From Algoriphagus aquaeductus (GTDB taxonomy: Bacteria > Bacteroidota > Bacteroidia > Cytophagales > Cyclobacteriaceae): a stretch of 64,000 nt of DNA. The position numbers and the translations under genes are program-made. Below the pieces are notes generated by a model. It did no database searches and was not told where the DNA came from. It was given only the letters and a program-made list of their open reading frames with translations. Numbering within the stretch: position 1 is the stretch's first letter; every line of letters starts with the position of its first letter. Shown one piece after another: positions 1-8,425 of this stretch. Location: contig NZ_QKTX01000002.1 of the NCBI RefSeq assembly GCF_003253485.1, positions 124,001 to 188,000 of the forward strand, given 5' to 3'.

Positions 1-17
1 ATTATCAAGAAGCATGA

Positions 18-1226
18 TTAAGGAAGCCTAGATTTCCACCCAATCTGCTGAGCTGAATAGATACTTCCCTTTCCGCTGAAAATAAAAGAAACCAAACACG
101 CCAAACCCAAATAAATCCCGGCCTCAAAGCCAAAAAGCTCCATGCCCATCACGGTACAAGCCATCGGCGTGTTAGTAGCTCCGGAAAAAACGCCCACAAA
201 TCCACATCCTGCCAGCAAAGCCAATGGAAGTGGAATCCAAGCTGATAGCGCATTTCCAAGTGTTGCTCCCGTAAAAAAAAGCGGAGTCACTTCCCCCCCT
301 TTAAAACCCGAACCTAAAGTCAAGCCGGTCAATCCGGTTTTTGCCAAAAAATCATACCAAGGCAAAGGCTCTTCAAATGCCTCCACAATCCGGGGAACTC
401 CCAGGCCGATGTAAGTGTAAGCATCTGTGAAATAGACCAACAAGACGACCAAAATCCCCCCAATTACCGGTCGAAACGGGGGATACGCAATGTGTTTTTT
501 AAATACTTCACCCACTCCATGCCCAGTCTCGGCAAACAGTCTTGCCGCCAAACCAAAAGCAATTCCAGCCGGAATAATCCACAACAGGTTGGTCAAGGTA
601 TGTGGGGCAATTTCGGGAATGGAATAAGCTGTATGACCGATTCCCCATCCCAATTCACATATCCAATGCGCGACAAATGCCGCGCAAAAAGCCGGAAAAA
701 CAGATTTGGGTCGGAATTTCCGGTTGAGCATCCACTCCAATGAAAAAATCGCTCCCGCCAAGGGAGTTCCAAATACTGAGGCAAAACCTCCTGCCACCCC
801 ACAGATTAGAATAATCCTTCTTTGCTCCGCATCCAAAGAAAACCACTTCGTCAGCTGATCGGCAAGGGATCCACCCATTTGGACAGCGGTACCTTCCCGT
901 CCTGCCGAACCTCCAAAAAGATGGGTAAAAATAGTCCCAAAAAGCACCAAAGGAGTCATCCGAAGCGGAATCGGATTATTGCTTCGGTACAGTTCTTCCA
1001 GCAGCAAATTATTTCCTTTCACCGAATTGGCCCCATAATGGTGATAGACATACCCGATACCCAATCCGGCTAGTGGCAAAAAGGCCAAAAGCCAGAGATG
1101 AGCATCGCGGGTTTGGGTCGCCCAATCAAGCAAGGCAAGAAATCCGGCAGAAGCCGATCCTGCCAAAATACCGACCAAAGTGCCCAAACCCAGCCAAATG
1201 AATAGGTATCTCAGAAAAGGAATCAA
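18..1226 (-). CDS. CLC-family anion transporter, possibly fluoride-type (CLC-F)
   Basis: A 402-residue, strongly hydrophobic integral membrane protein of the CLC chloride channel/antiporter family. Visible family motifs are GSAGREGTAVQ at about residues 106-116, which holds the gating glutamate (E111), and GGEVTPLFF at about 310-318. The canonical chloride-selectivity motif GSGIP is absent; the equivalent place reads VKGNNLLLEE (about 69-78). Loss of that serine motif is a hallmark of the CLC-F branch, which exchanges fluoride for protons and protects against fluoride. The fluoride assignment is therefore an inference from the motif; plain chloride transport remains possible. It is transcribed divergently from the epimerase gene, and no operon partner is visible on its 3' side because the window begins there. 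Confidence 0.85.
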   Translation of the reverse strand: MIPFLRYLFIWLGLGTLVGILAGSASAGFLALLDWATQTRDAHLWLLAFLPLAGLGIGYVYHHYGANSVKGNNLLLEELYRSNNPIPLRMTPLVLFGTIFTHLFGGSAGREGTAVQMGGSLADQLTKWFSLDAEQRRIILICGVAGGFASVFGTPLAGAIFSLEWMLNRKFRPKSVFPAFCAAFVAHWICELGWGIGHTAYSIPEIAPHTLTNLLWIIPAGIAFGLAARLFAETGHGVGEVFKKHIAYPPFRPVIGGILVVLLVYFTDAYTYIGLGVPRIVEAFEEPLPWYDFLAKTGLTGLTLGSGFKGGEVTPLFFTGATLGNALSAWIPLPLALLAGCGFVGVFSGATNTPMACTVMGMELFGFEAGIYLGLACLVSFIFSGKGSIYSAQQIGWKSRLP

Positions 1227-1382
1227 AGAGAAATAGGATTAGTGTTCCTAATTAGTAAGATTAGGCCAAAATAACCGAAACTAAATCAGAATATAAACCC
1301 AAACCCAACTGATCGGTCGATTGTCTCAAATCCGTACAAGCCAACCAAAACCGAATATTCGGGTTTTAGTAAAAAAATACCC

Positions 1383-2279
1383 ATGAAAAACATTTTGATC
1401 TCCGGCGGTTCCGGGCTAGTAGGTCAGCGAATCACCAAACTTCTGGAAAAGAAAGGATATGAGGTAGCTTGGCTTAGCAGAAGTCGGCAAGGCAGGAAAT
1501 CCTTTTTATGGGATGTGGAAAAACAGGAAATCGACCCGGAAGCCATGGATTGGGCAGACGCCATCATTCATTTGGCCGGTGCGGGCGTAGCCGAAAAACG
1601 CTGGACGCCCGATCGAAAAAACCTCATTCTGGATTCCAGAACTCACAGTACCCAATTGCTTTTTTCGGCCATCGAAAAGTCAGCAAAAAAGCCAAGCACT
1701 TGTATATCCGCATCTGCAGTAGGATACTATGGATTCAACACCGGCACCAACTTGGTGGATGAAAACAGTATGCCGGGGGGAGATTTTTTGGCTCAGGTAG
1801 TCATTGCCTGGGAAAATGAGGTAAAAAAAATGGAGGCCCTTCATCTCCGAACCGTGCTGTTTCGAATCGGAATCGTATTGGATGCGGAAGGCGGGGCTTT
1901 GGGAGAAATGCTCAAGCCGCCAGTAGCTGCGCCCCTGGGTTCCGGTGATCAGTGGATGAGTTGGATCCACATCGAGGACCTGGCCAGAATGTTTGTATAT
2001 GCTTTGGAAAAAACTACCCTACAAGGTGTGTACAATGCGGTAGGTCCCAATCCGGCCACCAATCAGCAGTTGACCAAAGAAGCCGCTGCGGCAAAAGGAA
2101 AACCGTACATAGGAATCGGCGTGCCAGGGTTTGCTTTGAAGTTGGTATTGGGCGAGATGGCTGCCATGGTCTTGGGCGGAAATCGGGTTTCCAGCCAAAA
2201 AATCCAAAAAGCAGGTTTTGAGTTTGAATTTCCGGAGTTAAAGGGGGCGCTTAAAGATGTCTTTTCCAGAAAATCTTAA
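1383..2279 (+). CDS. TIGR01777-type epimerase (extended SDR family, YfcH-like)
   Basis: A 298-residue cytoplasmic nucleotide-sugar-epimerase-like protein. The N-terminus carries the Rossmann dinucleotide-binding motif GGSGLVG (residues 8-14). HLAGAGVAEKRW (63-74) and SASAVGYYG (109-117, with the tyrosine of the active-site region) are typical of the TIGR01777/YfcH family, and the C-terminal approximately 50 residues match the usual DUF1731 tail. Substrates of this family are generally unknown, so no reaction is assigned. The stop codon overlaps by a few bases, tail to tail, the end of the small PLDc_N gene on the other strand. The length is normal for the family. Confidence 0.88.
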   Translation: MKNILISGGSGLVGQRITKLLEKKGYEVAWLSRSRQGRKSFLWDVEKQEIDPEAMDWADAIIHLAGAGVAEKRWTPDRKNLILDSRTHSTQLLFSAIEKSAKKPSTCISASAVGYYGFNTGTNLVDENSMPGGDFLAQVVIAWENEVKKMEALHLRTVLFRIGIVLDAEGGALGEMLKPPVAAPLGSGDQWMSWIHIEDLARMFVYALEKTTLQGVYNAVGPNPATNQQLTKEAAAAKGKPYIGIGVPGFALKLVLGEMAAMVLGGNRVSSQKIQKAGFEFEFPELKGALKDVFSRKS

Positions 2280-2443
2280 ACCCGCTTACCCCTCCCAATC
2301 ACAAACCATAGAATTGTCCCCAAAAAAGGCAACAGCAAGACAATCAATATCCAGATCAATTTGTCGTTTTGATTGGCAAACCGACTCGTCACCACATCAT
2401 AAATGGTGTAGGCATAAACCAGAAATCCTAAAACTTTCCACAT
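2276..2443 (-). CDS. tiny PLDc_N-type membrane protein (third of three tandem copies)
   Basis: I found this 55-residue ORF by reading the minus strand between the epimerase and the next PLDc_N gene. It begins MWKVLGFLVYAYTIYD, contains NQNDKLIWILIVLLLPFLGT and ends FVIGRGKRV. The pattern of an N-terminal hydrophobic helix, a short polar stretch ending (N/D)xKxIWI and a second helix ending G(T/P) is the same as in its two upstream neighbours, and matches the small phospholipase D nuclease N-terminal (PLDNuc_N) domain. That domain is a two-helix membrane module without catalytic residues. The start lies 1 bp after the stop of the upstream copy, so translation is probably coupled. Its function is unknown. 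Confidence 0.75.
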   Translation of the reverse strand: MWKVLGFLVYAYTIYDVVTSRFANQNDKLIWILIVLLLPFLGTILWFVIGRGKRV

Positions 2444-2444
2444 A

Positions 2445-2672
2445 TCAATAAGAGGCTTTGGTGCTTTTACCCAACATCAAATAGACGATTGGACCAATCA
2501 CCTGTCCAAACAAAATCACAATAATCCAGATGACCTTCATGTTCTGATCTTTGAAGTCAGACCGGATCACATCTACCAGGCAATACACCCAGAGAATAAA
2601 ATAGGCCAAAGAAAATAAGAGGATGATCAGCAAAAATCCTCCTCCCATGTTTTGAACAAAACTTAACATCAT
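2445..2672 (-). CDS. small PLDc_N-type membrane protein (second tandem copy)
   Basis: A 75-residue two-helix membrane protein. The first hydrophobic segment runs from about residue 12 to 34, then comes DVIRSDFKDQNMKVIW, then a second segment to about residue 66 ending in GIN-like GPIVYLMLGKS. The layout is that of the PLDNuc_N domain found alone or ahead of cardiolipin synthase catalytic domains; no HKD phospholipase motif is present, so it cannot be a phospholipase itself. It lies 2 bp after the first copy and 1 bp before the third, which implies a three-gene transcript of paralogues. A second in-frame ATG at codon 2 makes the exact start ambiguous. Confidence 0.78.
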   Translation of the reverse strand: MMLSFVQNMGGGFLLIILLFSLAYFILWVYCLVDVIRSDFKDQNMKVIWIIVILFGQVIGPIVYLMLGKSTKASY

Positions 2673-2674
2673 GA

Positions 2675-2923
2675 TTACGGTCTTTTCGAGTTAAAATCAG
2701 GTTGGAATCTTCGCTTTTCTTTCGTTCTTCTATTCATGCTGAGGTAAAGAAAAGTTCCGATAATGGGAGCAAACAAAATAAGAATCAGCCAAATGAGTTT
2801 TTGATTAGGTCCTCGAAACTCACTTTTCACACAATCAACCAAGGCATAAACCCAAAAAGCCAGATAAATCAGGCCCGAAAGTTGCCAGAGGATCAATCCG
2901 TATCCTGGAATTATCAAATCCAT
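2675..2923 (-). CDS. small PLDc_N-type membrane protein (first tandem copy)
   Basis: An 82-residue membrane protein with two hydrophobic helices (about residues 7-30 and 44-64) separated by DCVKSEFRGPNQKLIW, and a basic tail (RRTKEKRRF). This is the PLDNuc_N layout. It is the promoter-proximal member of a three-gene tandem array on the minus strand, and is transcribed divergently from the M14 peptidase gene. The three copies share the (N/Q)xK(L/V)IW core but little else, so the duplication is old. No enzymatic residues are visible; the role is unknown, presumably in the envelope. Confidence 0.8.
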   Translation of the reverse strand: MDLIIPGYGLILWQLSGLIYLAFWVYALVDCVKSEFRGPNQKLIWLILILFAPIIGTFLYLSMNRRTKEKRRFQPDFNSKRP

Positions 2924-3016
2924 ATTGCTTCTTCTATTATTTTTACCACCGATCTAAAATAGCTTTTTTCTAAAGTTTTAAACAAGAATTTAGTCGAAAG
3001 TTTACCAAACCACCCT

Positions 3017-5569
3017 ATGAGACGATTTTCCTTTGTCTTTCTTTTGGCACTTCTTGCCAACCTTAGCTGGGCCCAAGACCTAAGCTATTATCTGCCCAAA
3101 GGCTACACCTACAATCCATCCGTCCCCACTCCCAAGCAGGTGTTGGGCTATGAAGTTGGGGAATGGCACGTGACGCATGATCAGTTGGTCATGTATATGA
3201 AAGCTGTTGCAGCGGCATCGGATCGGGTAAAATTTGAAGAAACCGGAAGATCTTACGAGAAGCGTCCTCAGACGCTCTTAACCATCACTTCTCCTTCCAA
3301 CTTGGGTAAGCTGGATCAAATCAAAGCAGAGCGAGCCAAACTCCGCGAGCCCGGTTCCGCAGTGAATATCCAAAATATGCCTGTGGTCATGTTTATGGGC
3401 TATTCGGTCCATGGCAATGAACCCAGTGGAGCCAATGCTTCTTTGCTGGCGGCGTATCACTTTGCCGCAGCCAATGAAATCGCCGCCGATCTGGAAAATA
3501 TCGTGCTGCTTCTAGATCCTGCCATCAATCCCGACGGGCTGAATCGATTTGCTTCTTGGGTCAATTCCCACAAAGCTTATGTGATGAACGGAGACCCTGC
3601 ACAGCGCGAACTCAACGAGGCCTGGCCTAGAGGAAGGACCAATCATTATTGGTTTGACCTCAACCGTGACTGGCTGCCTGTACAGCATCCGGAGTCCAGA
3701 AACCGGGTGAAAGTCTTCCAAAGCTGGCTCCCCAACATTCATTTGGACTTTCACGAAATGGGCACCAACAGTACCTTCTTCTTTCAGCCGGGAGTTCCCT
3801 CGAGAGTCCACCCTTTGACTCCGAAGAAAAATTTTGAGCTCACGGAGAAAATCGGCACCTATCATGCCAAGGCACTCGACCAAATCGGATCCCTCTATTA
3901 CAATCAGGAGAATTACGATGATTTCTACTACGGAAAAGGCTCCACCTATCCGGATGTGCAGGGATCAATCGGGATTTTGTTTGAGCAGGCCAGCTCCAGA
4001 GGCCATTTGCAGGAAAGCGCCAACGGCATGCTGAGCTTCCCATTCACGATCAGAAATCAGTTTACCGCCAATCTTTCCTCCTATCAAGCAGCGAAGGAAA
4101 TGCGGGTGGAGCTCAATCAATGGATGAAAGATTTCTACACCGAAATCAAAAACGAAACCACTGCGGATGTCAACAAAGCCTATATTTTCGGAGCTAAAGA
4201 GGATGACGCCCGAAGCTTTCACCTGGCAGACCTGATTCTTCAGCACGACATCAAGGTGTTTGCCTTGAAAGAGGACATCACGGTGAATGGAAAGCAATTC
4301 AAAAAAGAAAGTTCCTACATCGTGCCTGCCGATCAGCCCCAATACCGTTTGATCAAGGCAATGTTTGAGACCAGGACCACGTTTCAGGACAGCTTGTTCT
4401 ATGATATTTCTGCATGGACCTATCCGATGGCTTTTCATTTGGACTTTATGGCCCTCAACAGCCGAATCCTGAATTTGGCAAGCGTAACACAAGTCGATAA
4501 AAACAACTTTGCGCAAGCCCCTGGAAAGGTAATCGGTGAGGCAGGAGCCTATCAGTATGCGTTGGAATGGACGGATTATTATGCTCCAAAAGCGGCTTAC
4601 CAGTTGTTGAAAGCTGGATTTTTGGTGAGAGTTTCCAATGCGGAGTTTTCGACTGCCGAAGGAAAAACCTTTGGCAGAGGGACACTTTTGATTGACAAAG
4701 GAGAAAGCGGAATGGATAATCAAGCCTTCTTTGCAAAGCTCCGGGAAATCGCTCTAGGATCCCACGTGGATATCCATGCACTTACGACCGGATATACCGG
4801 TGGAGCAAATTTGGGATCCACGTTTATGGCTCCTCTGAAAACGCCAAACGTCGCACTCTTGGTAGATGGCGGAGTGGATAGTGGTGAGGCAGGAGAGATC
4901 TGGCACTTGCTCGATCAACGAATGAAAATGCCGGTAACCCTGCTTCCTCTCGACGCTGTATCCGGTGCAAATCTCTCCCGATACAATGTCATCCTGATGG
5001 CAGATGGAAACTACGGAAGACTGGGTCAGGCAGGAGCTACAGCAATTAAAAACTGGGTAAGTCAAGGAAATACGCTGGTAGCCAAAGGCGGGGCTTTGCG
5101 CTGGTTGGCTCAGAATGAAATAGGGAATTTCACTTTCCGCACAGTGGACAATGCCGAAAAAGGGCTTCAAAAAAACTATGCAGACTTTGAAAATGCCACC
5201 GGATCCAAGCAGACTTTTGGAGCGATCTTCAAAGCAAACCTGGATACTACCCACCCGATAGGCTACGGGTATTCTGAAAAGGAAATCTATACCTTCCGCA
5301 ATGACAATTTCTTCCTGGAGCCTTCGGCTAATCCATATGCCAATCCACTGGTGTACACCGCCAATCCTTTGGCTTCCGGATACCTTCACCCAAGCAATCT
5401 GCCCGGAGTAAAGGAAAGCGCAGTCATCCGCGTGGCAGGTCAAGGCAGGGGCCGAATTATCGGCTTTGCAGACAATCCGAACTTCCGTGCATTCTGGTTT
5501 GGTACAAACAAGCTGTTTATGAACTCCATTTTCTTCGGTCAGGTGATCGATGGCGGCACTACTCGATAA
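3017..5569 (+). CDS. secreted M14-family zinc carboxypeptidase-like protein
   Basis: An 850-residue exported protein. Residues 1-19 form a Sec signal peptide (MRRFSFVFLLALLANLSWAQ, cleavage expected after SWA). The peptidase domain holds the HxxE zinc motif as HGNE (132-135), NPDG (171-174), FDLNRDW (213-219), DFHEMG (244-249), which supplies the third zinc ligand, and FEQASS (322-327) with the likely catalytic glutamate E323. About 450 residues follow, without zinc motifs, as in large Bacteroidota M14 proteins whose C-terminal half resembles a glutamine-amidotransferase-like fold. It probably trims peptides in the periplasm or outside the cell. A clear intrinsic terminator follows, so it appears monocistronic. 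Confidence 0.88.
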   Translation: MRRFSFVFLLALLANLSWAQDLSYYLPKGYTYNPSVPTPKQVLGYEVGEWHVTHDQLVMYMKAVAAASDRVKFEETGRSYEKRPQTLLTITSPSNLGKLDQIKAERAKLREPGSAVNIQNMPVVMFMGYSVHGNEPSGANASLLAAYHFAAANEIAADLENIVLLLDPAINPDGLNRFASWVNSHKAYVMNGDPAQRELNEAWPRGRTNHYWFDLNRDWLPVQHPESRNRVKVFQSWLPNIHLDFHEMGTNSTFFFQPGVPSRVHPLTPKKNFELTEKIGTYHAKALDQIGSLYYNQENYDDFYYGKGSTYPDVQGSIGILFEQASSRGHLQESANGMLSFPFTIRNQFTANLSSYQAAKEMRVELNQWMKDFYTEIKNETTADVNKAYIFGAKEDDARSFHLADLILQHDIKVFALKEDITVNGKQFKKESSYIVPADQPQYRLIKAMFETRTTFQDSLFYDISAWTYPMAFHLDFMALNSRILNLASVTQVDKNNFAQAPGKVIGEAGAYQYALEWTDYYAPKAAYQLLKAGFLVRVSNAEFSTAEGKTFGRGTLLIDKGESGMDNQAFFAKLREIALGSHVDIHALTTGYTGGANLGSTFMAPLKTPNVALLVDGGVDSGEAGEIWHLLDQRMKMPVTLLPLDAVSGANLSRYNVILMADGNYGRLGQAGATAIKNWVSQGNTLVAKGGALRWLAQNEIGNFTFRTVDNAEKGLQKNYADFENATGSKQTFGAIFKANLDTTHPIGYGYSEKEIYTFRNDNFFLEPSANPYANPLVYTANPLASGYLHPSNLPGVKESAVIRVAGQGRGRIIGFADNPNFRAFWFGTNKLFMNSIFFGQVIDGGTTR

Positions 5570-5577
5570 GACAGTTA

Positions 5578-5611
5578 AAATCCCGGCTTTTCCACCGGGA
5601 TTTCTTTTTTT
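5578..5611 (+). terminator. intrinsic terminator after the M14 peptidase gene
   Basis: A perfect 9-bp stem, AAATCCCGG / CCGGGATTT, with an 8-nt loop is followed by a T run (CTTTTTTT). It begins 8 bp after the peptidase stop codon and separates it from the downstream amidohydrolase gene. Confidence 0.85.
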
Positions 5612-5663
5612 CCGCTCAAGGAAATTTCAAATCCATTTACTCAATAAGTATGTTTAATCGCTC

Positions 5664-6776
5664 ATGAAGAAAGCTCTATACCTTTTCGCAACCCTTTTTC
5701 TTTCTGCAGGAATACTCACCGCACAAGAAATGGGATTTGAAGAATACAATCCACCCTCCACCCTCAAAGTCCCTCAAAACCCGGTGACACGGGCAAAGTT
5801 CCCCTTTATTGACATCCACAGTCATCAGGGAGGAATCAACAAATCCAAAATCGATCAGCTGCGCTCCGAAATGGACGAGCTCAACATGGGCATCATGATC
5901 AACCTGAGCGGACGGGGATTTGGTCAAGGCAACAGCAACGCCCAGCAGGAATATATCCGGGGAATGATGAGTGAGTTTAAAACCCATGCGCCGGGAAGGT
6001 TTATGGTCTTCACCAATTTGAACTTCAACGGTTTTGGCGATCCCAACTGGACTGCTTTGGCAGTTAAAGAACTGGAGGAAGATGTAAAGGCCGGTGCCGT
6101 TGGACTCAAGATTTACAAAAGTCTAGGTCTAAACTCCAAAGACAATAAAGGCAATCGCATCCCGGTGGATCATCCAGATTTGGATCCGGTGTGGGCAAAA
6201 GCCGGTGAACTCGGTATCCCTGTGCTGATCCACTCTGCCGATCCAGCCCAGTTTTGGCAACCTATGGATGCCAATAACGAAAGATGGCTGGAACTGAAGC
6301 TCAATCCTAACAGAAAAAGGTCGGATACGGATCCTGCTCCATTTGATCAGATCATCGCTGAGCAGCACAGGGTATTTGCCAAGCACCCCAAAACCACCTT
6401 TATCAATGCCCACATGGGTTGGATGGCTAATGATCTTGATGCCGCAGGAACTCATTTGGACAAATATCCGAACGTGAATTATGAAATTGGCGCCATCATC
6501 GCCGAGCTGGGCCGTCAACCGCGTCGAGCCAAGGAGTTTTTTGCCAAGTATCAGGATCGCATTCTTTTCGGAAAAGATGCCTACAACAAGGAGGAGTTTT
6601 ACACCTATTTCCGCGTGTTGGAGACCGAGGACGAGTATTTCCCCTACTACAAAAAGTACCACGCCTTCTGGAGCATGTATGGCTTGGGCCTACCTGACGA
6701 AGTCTTGAAAAAAGTGTATTACAAAAATGCTCTACGGATCGTTCCGGGATTAGATAAGACACTTTTTCCGGACTAA
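5664..6776 (+). CDS. secreted amidohydrolase-family (PF04909-like) metal-dependent hydrolase
   Basis: A 370-residue protein with an N-terminal signal peptide (residues 1-20, ending LTA before QEM). The mature part is a TIM-barrel amidohydrolase: IDIHSHQ (49-55) gives the first two metal-binding histidines, followed by GLKIYKSLG, VLIHSADP, NAHMGW and LFGKDAY, in which the last aspartate sits where the catalytic acid of the superfamily is found. The related-enzyme group includes decarboxylases and lactone hydrolases, so the substrate cannot be named. A secreted form of this domain is common in Bacteroidota. It stands alone between two intrinsic terminators. Confidence 0.85.
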   Translation: MKKALYLFATLFLSAGILTAQEMGFEEYNPPSTLKVPQNPVTRAKFPFIDIHSHQGGINKSKIDQLRSEMDELNMGIMINLSGRGFGQGNSNAQQEYIRGMMSEFKTHAPGRFMVFTNLNFNGFGDPNWTALAVKELEEDVKAGAVGLKIYKSLGLNSKDNKGNRIPVDHPDLDPVWAKAGELGIPVLIHSADPAQFWQPMDANNERWLELKLNPNRKRSDTDPAPFDQIIAEQHRVFAKHPKTTFINAHMGWMANDLDAAGTHLDKYPNVNYEIGAIIAELGRQPRRAKEFFAKYQDRILFGKDAYNKEEFYTYFRVLETEDEYFPYYKKYHAFWSMYGLGLPDEVLKKVYYKNALRIVPGLDKTLFPD

Positions 6777-6794
6777 CTCATCAAAACCGAGTAT

Positions 6795-6831
6795 AAAAGA
6801 GGCGTTTCTTTCAAGGAATGCCTCTTTTTTT
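6795..6831 (+). terminator. intrinsic terminator after the amidohydrolase gene
   Basis: AAAAGAGGC pairs with GCCTCTTTT across a loop of about 16 nt and the right arm runs into a T tract of eight. It lies 18 bp downstream of the stop codon. Confidence 0.85.
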
Positions 6832-6881
6832 GAAATTTACTCAAGCAAACTTATAACTTTCAAAAACCCTATGATTAAATA

Positions 6882-7718
6882 ATGGATGCCCAAAGAGCCT
6901 TATTCGAGCATAAAATGTCCAAGATCAAGAAGACCAAAATCTTTCTTTTGGTGTTGATTGGGATTTTGGGAGTTACAGTCGTCCAGGATTTTTTGCAATC
7001 CCGCTACCAATCCTACTCTTTTTACTTTTCAGAATCTTTGCTTTTCAGCATTCTTTGGATCCTCTTTGTTCCGATTACTTTAGGAACCCGACATTTTTTT
7101 CAAAAATCTCCCCGACTATTACAGAATAAGTGGACTTACAGAACTTTCTTTATCCTTTCCACGGTGGTGATTCATATTGTTTTTTATGCCCTGCTCATCC
7201 ACCTGATTTCGTGGATTTTCATGTCCCACACCTTCCACTTCTGGCGAAACCTTACTTACACACTTTCTCAGGACCTATACAAATATCTTTTTGTTTATTC
7301 GGCTATTTCCCTTCTCCCTATTTCCATAGAAAAAAAGAAACACACAGAACCTCTGGATTTTACTGAATTTATTTGGGTCACATCTGGCCGAAAATCTGAA
7401 AAAATTTCTACCCGGGAGATCACTTATATCCAGGCCAGCACTCCTTACGTGGAAATCTATCTTGAAGGAAAAAAATACCTGCATACGGATACCCTTAAAT
7501 CCTTGGAGAAAAAACTGGATCAAAGCTCTTTTGTCCGAATTCACAAATCCACGTTGGTCAACCTAGACAAGGTTCAGCAACTAAAATCACGTCTAAACGG
7601 AGATTATGACGTCCTACTCAGCACAGGCGAAATCCTTCGACTGAGCCGAAACTATGTGGCAGGATTTAGAGCGAAACAAGACCGGTCCTCCTCACAAGCC
7701 GAAAAGTACTCAGGTTGA
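6882..7718 (+). CDS. membrane-anchored LytTR-type transcription regulator
   Basis: A 278-residue protein with four predicted membrane helices (about 19-36, 50-68, 86-113, 132-149) and a C-terminal LytTR DNA-binding domain (about 165-265; note REITYIQASTPYVEIY and FVRIHKSTLVNLDKV). It has no phospho-receiver domain, so it belongs to the membrane-LytTR regulators, which are thought to respond through their membrane part rather than by phosphorelay. An internal ATG at 6915 (MSKIKKTK) would also fit and would remove a polar 11-residue leader; the true start is uncertain. The following dioxygenase-like/YceI pair lies 59 bp downstream and is a plausible co-transcribed or target unit. Confidence 0.85.
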   Translation: MDAQRALFEHKMSKIKKTKIFLLVLIGILGVTVVQDFLQSRYQSYSFYFSESLLFSILWILFVPITLGTRHFFQKSPRLLQNKWTYRTFFILSTVVIHIVFYALLIHLISWIFMSHTFHFWRNLTYTLSQDLYKYLFVYSAISLLPISIEKKKHTEPLDFTEFIWVTSGRKSEKISTREITYIQASTPYVEIYLEGKKYLHTDTLKSLEKKLDQSSFVRIHKSTLVNLDKVQQLKSRLNGDYDVLLSTGEILRLSRNYVAGFRAKQDRSSSQAEKYSG

Positions 7719-7777
7719 ACCAATCTCTTTTTTAGCCTTAAAATACTCCACCAACTTGTAAGAAAAATTTCAAGGCG

Positions 7778-8425
7778 ATGGTCACAAAAGCATTTCTCTC
7801 ATGGACACTTATTACACTGTTGGGTTTTACATCCATCAGTTGCAATGGTCAAAGTCCAAAGTTCTCGAAAAGCGACAAACCAATAGGCGGTGCCTGCGAA
7901 GGTTGCGAGGCAGTGTTTGAATTTGGTGACCGGGATTTGAACCCGGTGGATACCCTGCCTGGATTTATGTTCAGCGATCCCAAATTGAAACTTTTCGGAA
8001 AGGTCTATCAAAAGGACGGCAAGACTCCAGCTGGTGGAGTAATCCTTTACATCTATCATACTGATCGGACCGGTGTTTATCCACGAAAAGGCAATGAAAC
8101 CGGTTGGGGAAAAAGACACGGCTATCTCAGAGGGTGGGTCAAAACGGATGAAAGCGGGAACTATGCCTTTTACACTTTTCGCCCAGCAGCATATCAGGAT
8201 CGCAGCGAACCCGAACACATTCATCTCACCGTCAAGGAGCCCGGGAAAACCGCCTACTATTTAGATGATTTTCTCTTCGAAGATGATCCTTTGCTTACAC
8301 CTGAAAAGAAACAATCTTTTCCCCAAAGAGGCGGTAGCGGAGTTTTTCTTCCCATCTACCAAGATGGGATTTTTCAGATCAAGCGTGACATCGTCCTTGG
8401 CCTCAATATTCCGGATTATGAATAG
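7778..8425 (+). CDS. intradiol ring-cleavage dioxygenase-like lipoprotein
   Basis: A 215-residue protein with a signal sequence and a lipobox-like SISC (cysteine 22), so it is probably a periplasm- or outer-membrane-attached lipoprotein. The core resembles the catalytic domain of protocatechuate 3,4-dioxygenases: GVYPRKGN with Y101, a beta-sandwich with DESGNYAFYTFRPAAY (Y139), and EPEHIHL supplying H147 and H149, which would give the 2-Tyr/2-His non-haem iron site. Secreted members of this family are widespread in Bacteroidota and mostly uncharacterised, so the substrate is unknown; an aromatic diol is only an inference. It overlaps the start of the next gene by 8 bp. Confidence 0.8.
   Translation: MVTKAFLSWTLITLLGFTSISCNGQSPKFSKSDKPIGGACEGCEAVFEFGDRDLNPVDTLPGFMFSDPKLKLFGKVYQKDGKTPAGGVILYIYHTDRTGVYPRKGNETGWGKRHGYLRGWVKTDESGNYAFYTFRPAAYQDRSEPEHIHLTVKEPGKTAYYLDDFLFEDDPLLTPEKKQSFPQRGGSGVFLPIYQDGIFQIKRDIVLGLNIPDYE

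Noticed and set aside
2257..2451. 64-codon plus-strand frame after the epimerase
   Set aside because: It is the shadow of the third PLDc_N gene on the minus strand, which has the better start, membrane pattern and context.
3965..5443. Long antisense frames of 229-252 codons opposite the M14 peptidase gene
   Set aside because: They have no family features, lack plausible starts, and lie wholly opposite a clear gene, as expected for shadows of codon-biased coding sequence.
8265..8417. Upstream extension of the YceI gene
   Set aside because: It lies inside the dioxygenase gene in another frame, and the lipoprotein signal begins at 8418.
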